Origin: Streptosporangium nondiastaticum | GTDB lineage: Bacteria > Actinomycetota > Actinomycetes > Streptomycetales > Streptomycetaceae | Assembly: GCF_003011965.1 (NCBI RefSeq) | Contig: NZ_PXWG01000068.1 | Location: 1 to 33,563 of the forward strand | DNA: 33,563 nt | Reading direction: 5' to 3' | Shown: positions 1 through 7,299 of the stretch, in pieces | Layout of the letters: each line of letters begins with the position of its first letter | How positions within the stretch are numbered: the first letter of the stretch is position 1 | Made by a program: the position numbers and the translations under genes | Notes under the pieces: generated by a model | What the model saw: the letters and a program-made list of their open reading frames with translations, nothing else | Told to the model about the DNA's origin: nothing | Database searches by the model: none

Positions 1-6
1 GCACGA

Positions 7-38
7 CGAAGGCCCCCACCTTGCGGTGAGGGCCTTCG
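7..38 (-). terminator. Hairpin terminator downstream of tRNA-Lys copy 1
   Basis: CGAAGGCC and GGCCTTCG form the base of a hairpin that continues through CACC/GGTG to a TTGC loop. It starts 9 bp beyond the tRNA 3' end in the direction of tRNA transcription. There is no long U-tract, as is usual for terminators in this high-GC group. An identical structure follows the second tRNA-Lys. Confidence 0.75.
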
Positions 39-46
39 CCTGTCTG

Positions 47-120
47 TGCGCCGCCAGGGACTCGAACCCCGGACCCGCTGATTAAGAGTCAGCTGCTCTA
101 ACCAACTGAGCTAGCGGCGC
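47..120 (-). tRNA. tRNA-Lys (anticodon CTT), copy 1
   Basis: On the minus strand the acceptor stem GCGCCGC pairs with GCGGCGC, and A47 is the discriminator base. The anticodon loop reads CTCTTAA, giving anticodon CTT for lysine AAG codons. The T loop TTCGAGT and the D-arm motif AGCTCAGTTGGTTAGAGC are canonical. CCA is not encoded; the bases after the acceptor are ACA. The gene is identical to the copy at 5843-5916. Confidence 0.97.
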
Positions 121-219
121 CTGCTGACAGAGATAAATATACCTGGTCCCGGGGGGTGCTCCCGACCACCCCCGTCCCTGGGCACCTTCCGGGGGCTGTC
201 CGAGGGGCGGTCCCAGGGG

Positions 220-978
220 CTAGAGGGCCATCGACAGCATGAGCGGAGCGGCCCGCCGGTTCAGCGACTCGGCTGCCTGCCGCAGCCGGTGGGCGTGGGC
301 CAGGGGCAGGGAGAGGGCGACGCAGCCGACCGAGCTCCCCGCGGTGACGGGGACGGCGGCGCAGACCGTGCCGAGGGCGTACTCCTGGAGATCGAGGACG
401 GGGACGGTCGCGGGCTGCCGGTCGAGCGCGTTGAGCAGCACTTTCTCGCTGGTGATCGTCCGCGACGTGAGCCGGGCCGCCCGGTGGCGCGAGAGGTGGT
501 CGCGGCGGTCGTCGTGGTCGAGCTGGGTGAGCAGGCACTTCCCGACCGCGCTGGCGTGCGCGGCGGAGCGGAAGTCGACCCACTCGTTGACCCGGGGCAT
601 GTGCGGGGCGTCCGCGCACTGGGCGATCCGGACCTCGCCGTCGATGTAGCGGCTCAGGTAGACGGCGGCGCCCAGCGAGTCGCGCAGCTCGTACAGCGAC
701 TGCTGGAGCTTGTGGTGCAGGGCGGCGCTGCGGTCGCCGCCGGAGCCGAGGAGGGTGAGGGCGTCGCCCGTGACGTAGCCGCCGTCGCCGGTCCGCTGCA
801 CGTACTCCTCGTGGCGGAGCATCGGCAGGAGGTGCGCCAGGTGGGCGGCCGGCAGGCCGGTCTCGCGGGAGATCTGGGCCTCGGTGACGCCGCCGGAGTA
901 CCGGGCGACGGCCTCCAGCACCCGCAGGGCGTACTGCACCGAGTGGAACGGCGCGGTCGGGTCGGGCTTGAGCGCCAC
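220..978 (-). CDS. IclR-family transcriptional regulator
   Basis: This 252-aa protein has the IclR layout. An N-terminal winged helix-turn-helix occupies about residues 12-70 (segments ALRVLEAVARYSGGV and ISRETGLPAAHLAHLL), and a C-terminal IclR effector domain follows (ASAVGKCLLTQL at about 140-152, and TVCAAVPVT near 210). The GTG start at 976-978 is preceded by AGGGGGA at good spacing. The gene is divergent from the luciferase-like gene at 1244, so that gene and the regulator itself are the likely targets; a palindrome at 1062-1075 in the shared region is a possible operator. The effector is unknown. Streptomyces SsgR is also an IclR protein, but no ssgA lies beside this gene, so I do not assign that name. 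Confidence 0.85.
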   Translation of the reverse strand: MALKPDPTAPFHSVQYALRVLEAVARYSGGVTEAQISRETGLPAAHLAHLLPMLRHEEYVQRTGDGGYVTGDALTLLGSGGDRSAALHHKLQQSLYELRDSLGAAVYLSRYIDGEVRIAQCADAPHMPRVNEWVDFRSAAHASAVGKCLLTQLDHDDRRDHLSRHRAARLTSRTITSEKVLLNALDRQPATVPVLDLQEYALGTVCAAVPVTAGSSVGCVALSLPLAHAHRLRQAAESLNRRAAPLMLSMAL

Positions 979-1061
979 GGTCTCCCCCTACGGGCTTCCG
1001 GCGAGTCTCCCGCCGACCACGATAACCGCGAAACGCATGGCAGGAAGAGGGTGTTGGCAGT

Positions 1062-1075
1062 ACGGCATATGCCGT
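1062..1075. promoter_or_regulatory. 14-bp perfect palindrome, candidate IclR operator
   Basis: ACGGCATATGCCGT is a perfect inverted repeat, and partial symmetry extends outward (GGCAGT on the left, TTGCC on the right). It lies 84 bp upstream of the IclR GTG and 169 bp upstream of the luciferase-like GTG, inside their shared divergent region. IclR proteins commonly bind palindromes of 12-15 bp between divergent genes. The functional assignment is inference from position and symmetry. Confidence 0.4.
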
Positions 1076-1164
1076 TGCCATGCCGGCCGGGCCGCGGCCG
1101 AGGGGCGGGACCGGGAATAACCGGAGAGAGTCTCCGGCTGCAGCGGAGCGGGAACCGATCAGGA

Positions 1165-1225
1165 ACAGACGCACGCACAGACGCGTGTACAGACGTCGCG
1201 TACAGACGCAGCGAACAGATCAGGA
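1165..1225 (+). repeat. 12-13-bp direct repeats of ACAGACG before the monooxygenase gene
   Basis: The motif ACAGACG, or its start ACAGA, recurs at 1165, 1177, 1189, 1202 and 1215. The spacing is 12, 12, 13 and 13 bp. The block is bounded on both sides by GATCAGGA (1157-1164 and 1218-1225). It lies directly before the ribosome-binding site of the gene at 1244, in the leader or promoter region. The period is near 1.2 helical turns, so the copies would not all face the same side of the helix. Confidence 0.7.
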
Positions 1226-1243
1226 AGAGGAAGGCGGACCACC

Positions 1244-2335
1244 GTGCCCGACGCGCAGGACGACTTCATCCGGGGACAGGCCCTGGGCAGCGCCCCCGTC
1301 CCCCTGTCCGTACTGGACCTGGCGACCGTCGGCGCGGGCCGGACCGCCGGCCAGGCCCTCGCCACCACCGTCGAGCTGGCCCGGCTCGCCGAGCGCCGCG
1401 GCTACCACCGCTTCTGGGTCGCCGAGCACCACTCGATGCCGGGCATCGCCAGCTCCTCCCCGGCCGTCGTGCTCGCCCACCTCGCCGCGCACACCGACCG
1501 CATCCGCCTCGGCTCCGGCGGGGTGATGCTGCCCAACCACGCGCCGCTGGTCATAGCCGAGCAGTTCGGCACGCTGGAGGCGTTCGCGCCCGGGCGCATC
1601 GACCTGGGCCTCGGGCGCGCCCCCGGGACGGACGGCGCGACGGCGGCCGCGCTGCGCCGCGCGGACCGGCTCAGCGAGGGCGCGGACGAGTTCCCGCAGC
1701 AGCTCGCGGAGCTGATCCGCTTCCTGGACGACGACTTCCCCGACGGGCACCGCTACGCCGGGATCCACGCCGTGCCCGGACCGGTCCAGGGCCGGGTCCC
1801 CGGCGGCGTGCAGCGCGCGGACCGGCCCTCGGTGTGGCTGCTCGGCTCGTCCGGCTTCAGCGCGCGGCTCGCCGGGGCGCTGGGCCTGCCCTTCTCCTTC
1901 GCGCACCACTTCTCCTCCGGCAACACCGTCGCCGCGCTGGAGCTGTACCGGCAGTGCTTCCGGCCGTCCGAGGTCCTCGACCGCCCGTACGCCAAGATCG
2001 GCGTGCAGGCCTTCGCCGCGGAGGACCCGGCGGAGGCCAGGCGCCAGCTGCTCACCGGCGCGCTGTCGATGCTGCGGCTGCGCACGGGGCGGCCCGGGCT
2101 CGTGCCGACGCCGGAGGAGGCCGAGTCGTACGACTACAGCCCGGCGGAGCGGCAGTTCGTGGAGGACCGGCTGGCGAGCGCGGTGCACGGGACCCCCGAG
2201 GCGGTCAGGGACGGGCTGAACCACCTCGTGAAGACCACCGGGGTCGACGAGCTGATGATCACGACGAGCGTGCACGGCGCGGACGCGCGGCTGCGGAGCT
2301 ACGAGCTGATCGCGGACGTGTACGGGCTGAGCTAG
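1244..2335 (+). CDS. Luciferase-like (LLM) flavin-dependent oxidoreductase
   Basis: This 363-aa protein matches the bacterial luciferase-like monooxygenase family (MsnO8-like subgroup) in full length. Such enzymes use FMNH2 or F420H2 for oxidations. Diagnostic segments are SVLDLATVGAG near residue 20, WVAEHHSMPG near 58-67, LGSGGVMLPNHAPLVIAEQFGTLEAFAPGRIDLGLGRAPG (about 90-128) in overlapping pieces, and VWLLGSSGFSA near 200. No signal peptide or membrane segment is seen. The GTG start has AGGAAGG about 9 nt upstream. The gene is monocistronic and divergent from an IclR regulator, which suggests ligand-responsive control. The substrate cannot be inferred. Confidence 0.88.
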   Translation: MPDAQDDFIRGQALGSAPVPLSVLDLATVGAGRTAGQALATTVELARLAERRGYHRFWVAEHHSMPGIASSSPAVVLAHLAAHTDRIRLGSGGVMLPNHAPLVIAEQFGTLEAFAPGRIDLGLGRAPGTDGATAAALRRADRLSEGADEFPQQLAELIRFLDDDFPDGHRYAGIHAVPGPVQGRVPGGVQRADRPSVWLLGSSGFSARLAGALGLPFSFAHHFSSGNTVAALELYRQCFRPSEVLDRPYAKIGVQAFAAEDPAEARRQLLTGALSMLRLRTGRPGLVPTPEEAESYDYSPAERQFVEDRLASAVHGTPEAVRDGLNHLVKTTGVDELMITTSVHGADARLRSYELIADVYGLS

Positions 2336-2389
2336 CGGTCCGCCCGCGTGGCGTGGCGGCCGGAGGAGCGCTCAGCCCGTACGGGCGGC

Positions 2390-4198
2390 TTACGGCCGTA
2401 CCCCCGTCATCAGCAGCGACGAGATCGAGTCCGCCGGCACGGGCCGGGAGTAGAACCAGCCCTGTCCCGTGTCGCAGCCGATCCGCCCCAGCCGCTCCGC
2501 CTGCTCCGCGCTCTCCACGCACTCGGCCGTCACCGTGATCCCCAGCCGGTGCGCGAGCTGGACGAGGGCCTCGACGATCGTCTCGTCCGCCGGGTTCGGC
2601 GGCTCCTCGGCGCGGAAGCCGCGGACGAAGGAGCCGTCGAGCTTGAGCGTGGAGACCGGCAGGCGGCTGAGGTAGGCGAGGTTGGAGTAGCCCGTGCCGA
2701 AGTCGTCGATGGCGATGGCCACGCCCATGTCGCTGAGCTGGCGCAGCTGCTGCAGCGGGCGGCCGGCCGAGCCCATCACGGCCGACTCGGTGAGCTCCAG
2801 CTGCAGCAGCCGCGGCGGCAGGCCCGTCTCGGCGAGGATGGCCGCCACGTCGGAGACGAGGTCGGAGTCCCACACCTGCCGCACCGCGACGTTGACGCTG
2901 ACGACGATCGGCTCCGCGGGGTGTTCGAGCTGCCAGCGCCTGGCCTGGCGGCAGGCCGTGCCGAGCACCCAGCGGCCGAGGGGGACGATGGCCCCGGTCT
3001 CCTCGGCGAGGCCGATGAACCGATTCGGCGGGAGCACCCCGAACTGCGGGTGCCGCCAGCGCACCAGCGCCTCCACGCCGCGGACGACCCCGTCGACGAG
3101 GCCCACCAGCGGCTGGTACTGGAGCACGAACTCGCCCCGCTCGACCGCGGGCCGCAGCGTGCTGGACAGGGCCTGACGGGTCATCCGGTGGGCGTTGCGC
3201 TCGGGGTCGAAGAGCGTCCAGCGGGCCTTGCCGTCGGCCTTCGCCCAGTAGAGCGTGGTGTCGGCGGCCTGCATCAGCTCGGTGGCGTGGGTGCCGGCCG
3301 CGGGGCGCTCGACGACGCCGATGCTCGCCGAGACCGACAGCCGCTGCCCGGCCACCTCGAACGGCCGCTGGAGCCGGTCCTGGACGCAGGCGGCGAGCCG
3401 CACGAGCTGCTCGGTGCCCTCCGACTCCTCGACGAGCAGGGCGAATTCGTCGCCGCCGAGGCGGGCGACGAGATGGCCGCCGGGCGCGGCGCACTCGCTC
3501 AGCCGGCGCGCCACCGCGCCCAGGAGTCTGTCGCCGGCCCGGTGGCCGAGGGTGTCGTTGATGGCCTTGAAGCCGTCGAGGTCCAGATAGCAGACCCCGA
3601 TCCGGCCGGTGCCGCCGTCCGCGGCGGAGGCCGTGGCGAGCGCGGTGGTCAGCCGCTCGAAGAACAGGCTGCGGTTGGGCAGCCGGGTGACCGGGTCGTG
3701 CATCCGCAGGTGCCGCAGGCGGGCCCGCAGGTCGCGCCGGTCGCTGATGTCGGCGACGGAGAGGAGGGTGTCGCAGCTGTCGGGCAGCGGCGTGACGATC
3801 ACCTCGGCCCACACCCCCTGCCCGCCGGTGTGCTTCAGCCGCCGGGTGCAGTGCAGCCGCTCGCGGCGGCCGAGCAGCACCTCGCGGTACGCGCTCCAGG
3901 TGCGCGAGTCCTCGCGCAGGCCGGTGAACTCGGCGGCCGGGGCGTCGGCGAGCCGGGCCGGATCGGTGCCCAGCAGCGCCCCGAGGGCGTGGTTGGCGGT
4001 GCGCACCCGGCCGTCGCGGCCCACCACGGCCATGGCGAGCTGGGCGGCATTGAACGCGGCACGAAAATCACTGGATTCATTACGTTGCGTGACGACTGTA
4101 GGCGTAGGGCCGGGCGCGCCGCCCTGCCCATCGAGGGTTCCGCTCACCGCTCGCTCCCGCATGGCATTCGTTCCGCACTGGCTTCGTATGGGTCTCAT
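2390..4198 (-). CDS. PAS-GGDEF-EAL cyclic-di-GMP synthase/phosphodiesterase
   Basis: This 602-aa soluble protein has a PAS domain (about 45-150), a GGDEF domain (about 165-330) and an EAL domain (about 345-595). The cyclase motif GGDEF is intact at 248-252. The phosphodiesterase motifs are also intact: EAL at 376-378, ELTES near 468, DDFGTGYSNL near 498, KLD near 519, and a late glutamate in AECVES. There is no RxxD inhibitory site at the usual distance before GGDEF, so product feedback is probably weak. Both activities are therefore possible, and the PAS domain may select between them. Architecture and the wider neighbourhood suggest an orthologue of the BldD-regulated Streptomyces CdgA, but I recognise this by context only. 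The start is uncertain: ATG at 4198, or ATG at 4162, which has GGAA upstream. Confidence 0.9.
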   Translation of the reverse strand: MRPIRSQCGTNAMRERAVSGTLDGQGGAPGPTPTVVTQRNESSDFRAAFNAAQLAMAVVGRDGRVRTANHALGALLGTDPARLADAPAAEFTGLREDSRTWSAYREVLLGRRERLHCTRRLKHTGGQGVWAEVIVTPLPDSCDTLLSVADISDRRDLRARLRHLRMHDPVTRLPNRSLFFERLTTALATASAADGGTGRIGVCYLDLDGFKAINDTLGHRAGDRLLGAVARRLSECAAPGGHLVARLGGDEFALLVEESEGTEQLVRLAACVQDRLQRPFEVAGQRLSVSASIGVVERPAAGTHATELMQAADTTLYWAKADGKARWTLFDPERNAHRMTRQALSSTLRPAVERGEFVLQYQPLVGLVDGVVRGVEALVRWRHPQFGVLPPNRFIGLAEETGAIVPLGRWVLGTACRQARRWQLEHPAEPIVVSVNVAVRQVWDSDLVSDVAAILAETGLPPRLLQLELTESAVMGSAGRPLQQLRQLSDMGVAIAIDDFGTGYSNLAYLSRLPVSTLKLDGSFVRGFRAEEPPNPADETIVEALVQLAHRLGITVTAECVESAEQAERLGRIGCDTGQGWFYSRPVPADSISSLLMTGVRP

Positions 4199-4408
4199 GG
4201 ATCTCGTACGCGTGTCCGAACAGGCGGCGGGAGGCCGTCCGCCCGGGGTATCCGTGCTGGAAATGTGGCGATCATAGAGCTCGCGAGAGGACCGTTCCAG
4301 CGGCCCTCACGGGCGAGGCCGGGCCGCCGACCCCGGGTTGTCCACTTCTGCACGACCGTGCGCGCTCGTGCCTGAGCCTGTAGTGCCACACCATCTCGAT
4401 TGACCGTC

Positions 4409-4449
4409 AGTGACTGAGTGTGATGTACCCAGAAGTCGGCCTAGTCACT
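4409..4449. promoter_or_regulatory. Separated inverted AGTGAC/AGTCACT sites, possible BldD-type target
   Basis: AGTGAC at 4409-4414 and AGTCACT at 4443-4449 form a spaced inverted pair, with further GTGA steps between them. They lie in the 335-bp region between the cyclic-di-GMP enzyme and the M6 protease, about 85-125 bp before the protease start. BldD recognises AGTGA and TCACC half-sites with variable gaps. The match is partial and the gap is long, so this is only a candidate. I see nothing else coding in 4199-4533. Confidence 0.22.
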
Positions 4450-4533
4450 CGACCGGAGCAGCGGAATAGGGCATAACACCACAAATCCACTGAGGGTGGA
4501 TGAGGTGTCCCGAATCCGTCCCGGGAGGTCGAC

Positions 4534-5778
4534 GTGGTGCGTCCGCAGACACCCATGGGAGTGGACCGGCCGCGGCCGCTGCGCCGCGTCGGGGCCGTCC
4601 TCACCGTCCTGTGCGCCATCGCGGCGACCACGCTCGTCGCGGTCCCGGCGCAGGCCGTGGGGCCCGGCGGGCCCTGTGCGCTCCCGCGCAGCCAGGCCCA
4701 CCACTCCGAAGGGCTCGACAGCTGGAACCCCGCCTACCCACGCCCTGTGGGCCGGCTCGACGCCGTCATGATCTTCTTGTCCTTCCCGGACTCCAAGCCG
4801 CAGGTGGATCCGGGGAAGCTCGCGGCCGATCACTTCCCCGCCACCTCCCGCTTCTTCGAACGGGCGTCCTACGGGCGGTTCTCGCTGCGCGCCCACCCCG
4901 TGAAGCGGTGGTTCCGGATGCCGCGGTCCGCCACCTCGTACCGGATACAGCGCGACTGGGACGGCGACCGGCGCTCCGACTACCTGCGCGACGCCGTCGC
5001 CGCGGCCGACCCCGGTGTGGACTTCAGCCGCTACGACCTCGTCTACCTCGTCGCCGACCCCGACGCCCCCGGCGTCGACTCCGACGCGACCAAGGTCGTC
5101 AACCTCGACCGGCCGCTGCAGGCCGACGGCACCCCGCTGCGCCGCATCGTCACCGTCTTCGAGCACCACCCGCCCGACCGCAACGTCCTCGCCCACGAGA
5201 CCGGGCACGTCCTGGACCTGCCCGACCTCTACCACCGGCCCACCGACGGCAAGGGCGACTGGGACACCCACGTCGGCGACTGGGACCTCATGGGCAGCCA
5301 GTTCGGGCTCGCCTCCGACCCCTTCGCCTGGCACAAGTGGAAACTCGGCTGGCTCACCCCCGCGCAGGTCGCCTGCGCCCGCGGCCCCAGCCGCGCCCTC
5401 TACACCCTCCAGCCCCTGGAGACGCCGATGCAGCCCGGCGGCGACAACCGCACCCGCCTCGTCGTCATCCGCACGGGCGCCACCACCGCCCTCGCCCTGG
5501 AAGCGCGCTCCGCCTACGGCAACGACAGCGGCGCCTGCACCGAAGGCGTCCTCATCTACCGCGTGCACAGCGACACGGCCTCCGGCAGCGGGCCGGTGCA
5601 GGTCCTCGACGGGCATCCGGGCCACCAGGCCTGCTGGGGCGAGTCCGTCTACCCGCCGCTGGCCGATGCTCCGCTGGGGGTGGGGGAGTCGCTCAGCTCC
5701 GAGGCGGACGGGGTCCGGGTGACCGTACGGGGAAGGACGGCCGGCGGGTCCTGGACGGTCGGGGTGAGCCGGGCGTGA
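4534..5778 (+). CDS. Secreted M6-family zinc metalloprotease
   Basis: This 414-aa protein begins with a signal peptide: basic residues to about 18, a hydrophobic core about 19-37, and a VPAQA cleavage site near 41. The zinc site HETGH is at 221-225, followed by VLDLPDLY with a candidate third ligand Asp231. The downstream segment GDWDLMGS at about 248-255 is the Met-turn typical of M6 immune-inhibitor-A-like peptidases. The GTG start has GGGAGG 5 nt upstream. The gene is divergent from the cyclic-di-GMP enzyme and ends 18 bp before the second tRNA repeat, whose hairpin can also terminate this transcript. It probably degrades extracellular protein; the target is unknown. Confidence 0.88.
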   Translation: MVRPQTPMGVDRPRPLRRVGAVLTVLCAIAATTLVAVPAQAVGPGGPCALPRSQAHHSEGLDSWNPAYPRPVGRLDAVMIFLSFPDSKPQVDPGKLAADHFPATSRFFERASYGRFSLRAHPVKRWFRMPRSATSYRIQRDWDGDRRSDYLRDAVAAADPGVDFSRYDLVYLVADPDAPGVDSDATKVVNLDRPLQADGTPLRRIVTVFEHHPPDRNVLAHETGHVLDLPDLYHRPTDGKGDWDTHVGDWDLMGSQFGLASDPFAWHKWKLGWLTPAQVACARGPSRALYTLQPLETPMQPGGDNRTRLVVIRTGATTALALEARSAYGNDSGACTEGVLIYRVHSDTASGSGPVQVLDGHPGHQACWGESVYPPLADAPLGVGESLSSEADGVRVTVRGRTAGGSWTVGVSRA

Positions 5779-5802
5779 GACGACGCGTTGCGGCACGCAC
5801 GA

Positions 5803-5834
5803 CGAAGGCCCCCACCTTGCGGTGAGGGCCTTCG
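5803..5834. terminator. Hairpin terminator shared by M6 protease and tRNA-Lys copy 2
   Basis: The hairpin is identical to that at 7-38 (CGAAGGCC/GGCCTTCG stem, TTGC loop). It lies between the convergent M6 protease gene and the tRNA-Lys, so it can act in both directions. Confidence 0.75.
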
Positions 5835-5842
5835 CCTGTCTG

Positions 5843-5916
5843 TGCGCCGCCAGGGACTCGAACCCCGGACCCGCTGATTAAGAGTCAGCTGCTCTAACCA
5901 ACTGAGCTAGCGGCGC
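5843..5916 (-). tRNA. tRNA-Lys (anticodon CTT), copy 2
   Basis: This gene is identical in all 74 bases to the one at 47-120: same acceptor stem, CTT anticodon and T arm, and again no encoded CCA. Its upstream flank diverges after 13 bp, so the two copies have different promoters beyond that point. Confidence 0.97.
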
Positions 5917-6079
5917 CTGCTGACAGAGAAGACTCTAGCACCCTGATCGGGTGGAACGAAAATCCGGATGTTTCAGCGGGCCACGGGCGGGACGCTGCAG
6001 GTCAGCGGGGTGGGCCGGGTCGTACGAGGGGGTTGCGCGGGCGGTCGCGCGGGGGTGGCGCGGCGGGGTGTGCGGCAGC

Positions 6080-6751
6080 TCACAGCGCCGGCTCGGGCGC
6101 GCGCGCCGCCGCCCGGCGCGGAAGCTCCGCCAGCGGCGAGCCGGCCTCCGCGCGCGCCACCCGCACGCACGCCCACAGCAGCGCCTCCGCATCCGGCAGC
6201 CACGGATACCGCACCTCCGGGGCGACCACCCAGCGGGAGGCGGGCGGCACCGGCTCGTCCGGACCCGGCGGGTAGAGCGGCGGGACGGTCACCGTGTCGC
6301 CCGTGCCGTGGCACAGCAGCGGGGGCATCGCCCGCGACCACTCCTCCCAGCCGAGCAGCGCGGGCAGCCGCTGAGCCGTGCCGGGCACCGCGAACAGCTC
6401 CAGCCGGCCGCGCTGGGCGGCGACCGGGCCGGAACCCGGCCCCTTCCCCCATAAGCGGTCCAGCATCCGGCGGCCGAACAGCGCGGGCACGCTGACCACG
6501 TCGAACGCGACGCCGCACGGCAGCACCACCGGATGGGCCGGGCAGTCGATCCACAGCGCGTGCACGCTCCGGGGGAAGGGGCTGGCCGAGGCGAGCCAGT
6601 CCGCCCCGGCGAGGGTGACGTAGGCGGCGGCGAGGGGGAGCCGGGAGGGGACGCCGGGCTCGCCGGGGACGCCCGGGGCGTCGGTGCGCCGGGTGAACGG
6701 CCGGATCAGCGGATCGCGCGGGTCGTGCTGCCGTGAGGTCATGGCGCCCAT
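6080..6751 (-). CDS. Degenerate bifunctional primase/polymerase (Prim-Pol)-like protein
   Basis: This 223-aa protein resembles the short Streptomyces proteins annotated as bifunctional DNA primase/polymerase. The family look is in LAAAYVTLAGADWL (about 41-54), FDVVSVPALFGRRMLDRLW (about 83-101), PGTAQRLPALLGWEEW and LLCHGTGDTVTVPP (about 123-155), and RWVVAPEVRYPWLPDAEALLWA near the end. I see no acidic hhhDhD catalytic motif, so it is probably not an active polymerase. The start is ATG 6751 or ATG 6742; neither has a clear ribosome-binding site. It stands alone on the minus strand. The family call is from memory of sequence style and is moderate. Confidence 0.6.
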   Translation of the reverse strand: MGAMTSRQHDPRDPLIRPFTRRTDAPGVPGEPGVPSRLPLAAAYVTLAGADWLASASPFPRSVHALWIDCPAHPVVLPCGVAFDVVSVPALFGRRMLDRLWGKGPGSGPVAAQRGRLELFAVPGTAQRLPALLGWEEWSRAMPPLLCHGTGDTVTVPPLYPPGPDEPVPPASRWVVAPEVRYPWLPDAEALLWACVRVARAEAGSPLAELPRRAAARAPEPAL

Positions 6752-6930
6752 GCTCAGCGGTGCGGTCGCCGGGAACCCGGGGAGTTGCGGAAGTCGGGAC
6801 AGCGCGGGGTGCGGTGCGCTATTTTTCGCGCCGCATATGCCAACGGCCCATGGTCGTCGTGGCGGCCACGGGCCGTCCGGGGTGCGAGGGACCCCCGGAC
6901 CGGAGGGCGGCGCGCCTCACGGGGCGCCGG

Positions 6931-7299
6931 TCACTCGCCGGTCCCGCCGCCGCGCAGCAGGTCACGGCCGAACTCGACCATCTTCTTCGCGTAGTCCTCG
7001 CTCCACTCGGCGCGCTCGGCGATCACGGCCGTGGACAGCCGGTCGAAGCGCCGCGGGTCGGCGAGCTGGGCCGCCGCCACGGCCTGGAACTCGGTCGCCC
7101 GGTCGGCCGCGGCACGGAAGGCCAGCGCGAGCTCCGTGGAACGGGCCAGCAGCTCACGGGGATCCTCGATCGACTCCAGATCGAAGAAGTGCTCGGGGTC
7201 GGCGACCGCCTCCGGGGGCTCGAAGAGCAGCTGCGCGGGCTTCAGACGACGCGGCCGGTCGCTCGGGCCCGCGTCGGGAGCCGACTGCGGCTCGGACAT
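6931..7299 (-). CDS. Small conserved helical protein of unknown function
   Basis: This 122-aa acidic, helix-rich soluble protein is one I do not recognise. The N-terminal 25 residues are disordered (SEPQSAPDAGPSDRPRR). The rest is predicted almost wholly helical, with heptad-like stretches such as STELALAFRAAADRATEFQAV and WSEDYAKKMVEFGRDLLRG. The ATG at 7297-7299 is chosen over in-frame upstream starts because GGAGG lies 7 nt before it. No cysteines, membrane segments or catalytic motifs are seen. It lies downstream of the helicase-nuclease genes on the same strand but is separated from them by 323 bp with strong hairpins, so it is probably transcribed separately. Confidence 0.75.
   Translation of the reverse strand: MSEPQSAPDAGPSDRPRRLKPAQLLFEPPEAVADPEHFFDLESIEDPRELLARSTELALAFRAAADRATEFQAVAAAQLADPRRFDRLSTAVIAERAEWSEDYAKKMVEFGRDLLRGGGTGE

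Larger units (their letters stand above)
1..133. repeat. Direct repeat copy 1 (tRNA-Lys plus terminator)
   Basis: Positions 1-133 are identical base for base to 5797-5929. The repeat covers the terminator hairpin, the whole tRNA-Lys gene and 13 bp upstream of the tRNA 5' end. Identity ends at 133/134, where the flanks become taaat here and agact in copy 2. The left boundary lies at or before the window start and cannot be seen. It is longer than a usual tRNA attachment site, which normally covers only the tRNA 3' part, so it looks like a gene duplication or conversion. Confidence 0.95.
5797..5929. repeat. Direct repeat copy 2 (tRNA-Lys plus terminator)
   Basis: This is the second copy of the perfect 133-bp repeat, 5796 bp from the first and in the same orientation. 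It begins 18 bp after the stop codon of the M6 protease. The enclosed segment carries four ordinary-looking Streptomyces genes and no integrase or excisionase. Homologous recombination between the copies could delete or duplicate the segment. Confidence 0.95.

Noticed and set aside
220..978. ssgR assignment for the IclR gene
   Set aside because: SsgR is IclR-type, but its partner ssgA is not adjacent and the divergent neighbour is a monooxygenase.
1..5929. Integrative element bounded by tRNA attachment sites
   Set aside because: No integrase, excisionase or replication gene lies between the tRNA-Lys copies, and the repeat covers the whole tRNA plus both flanks rather than only its 3' end.
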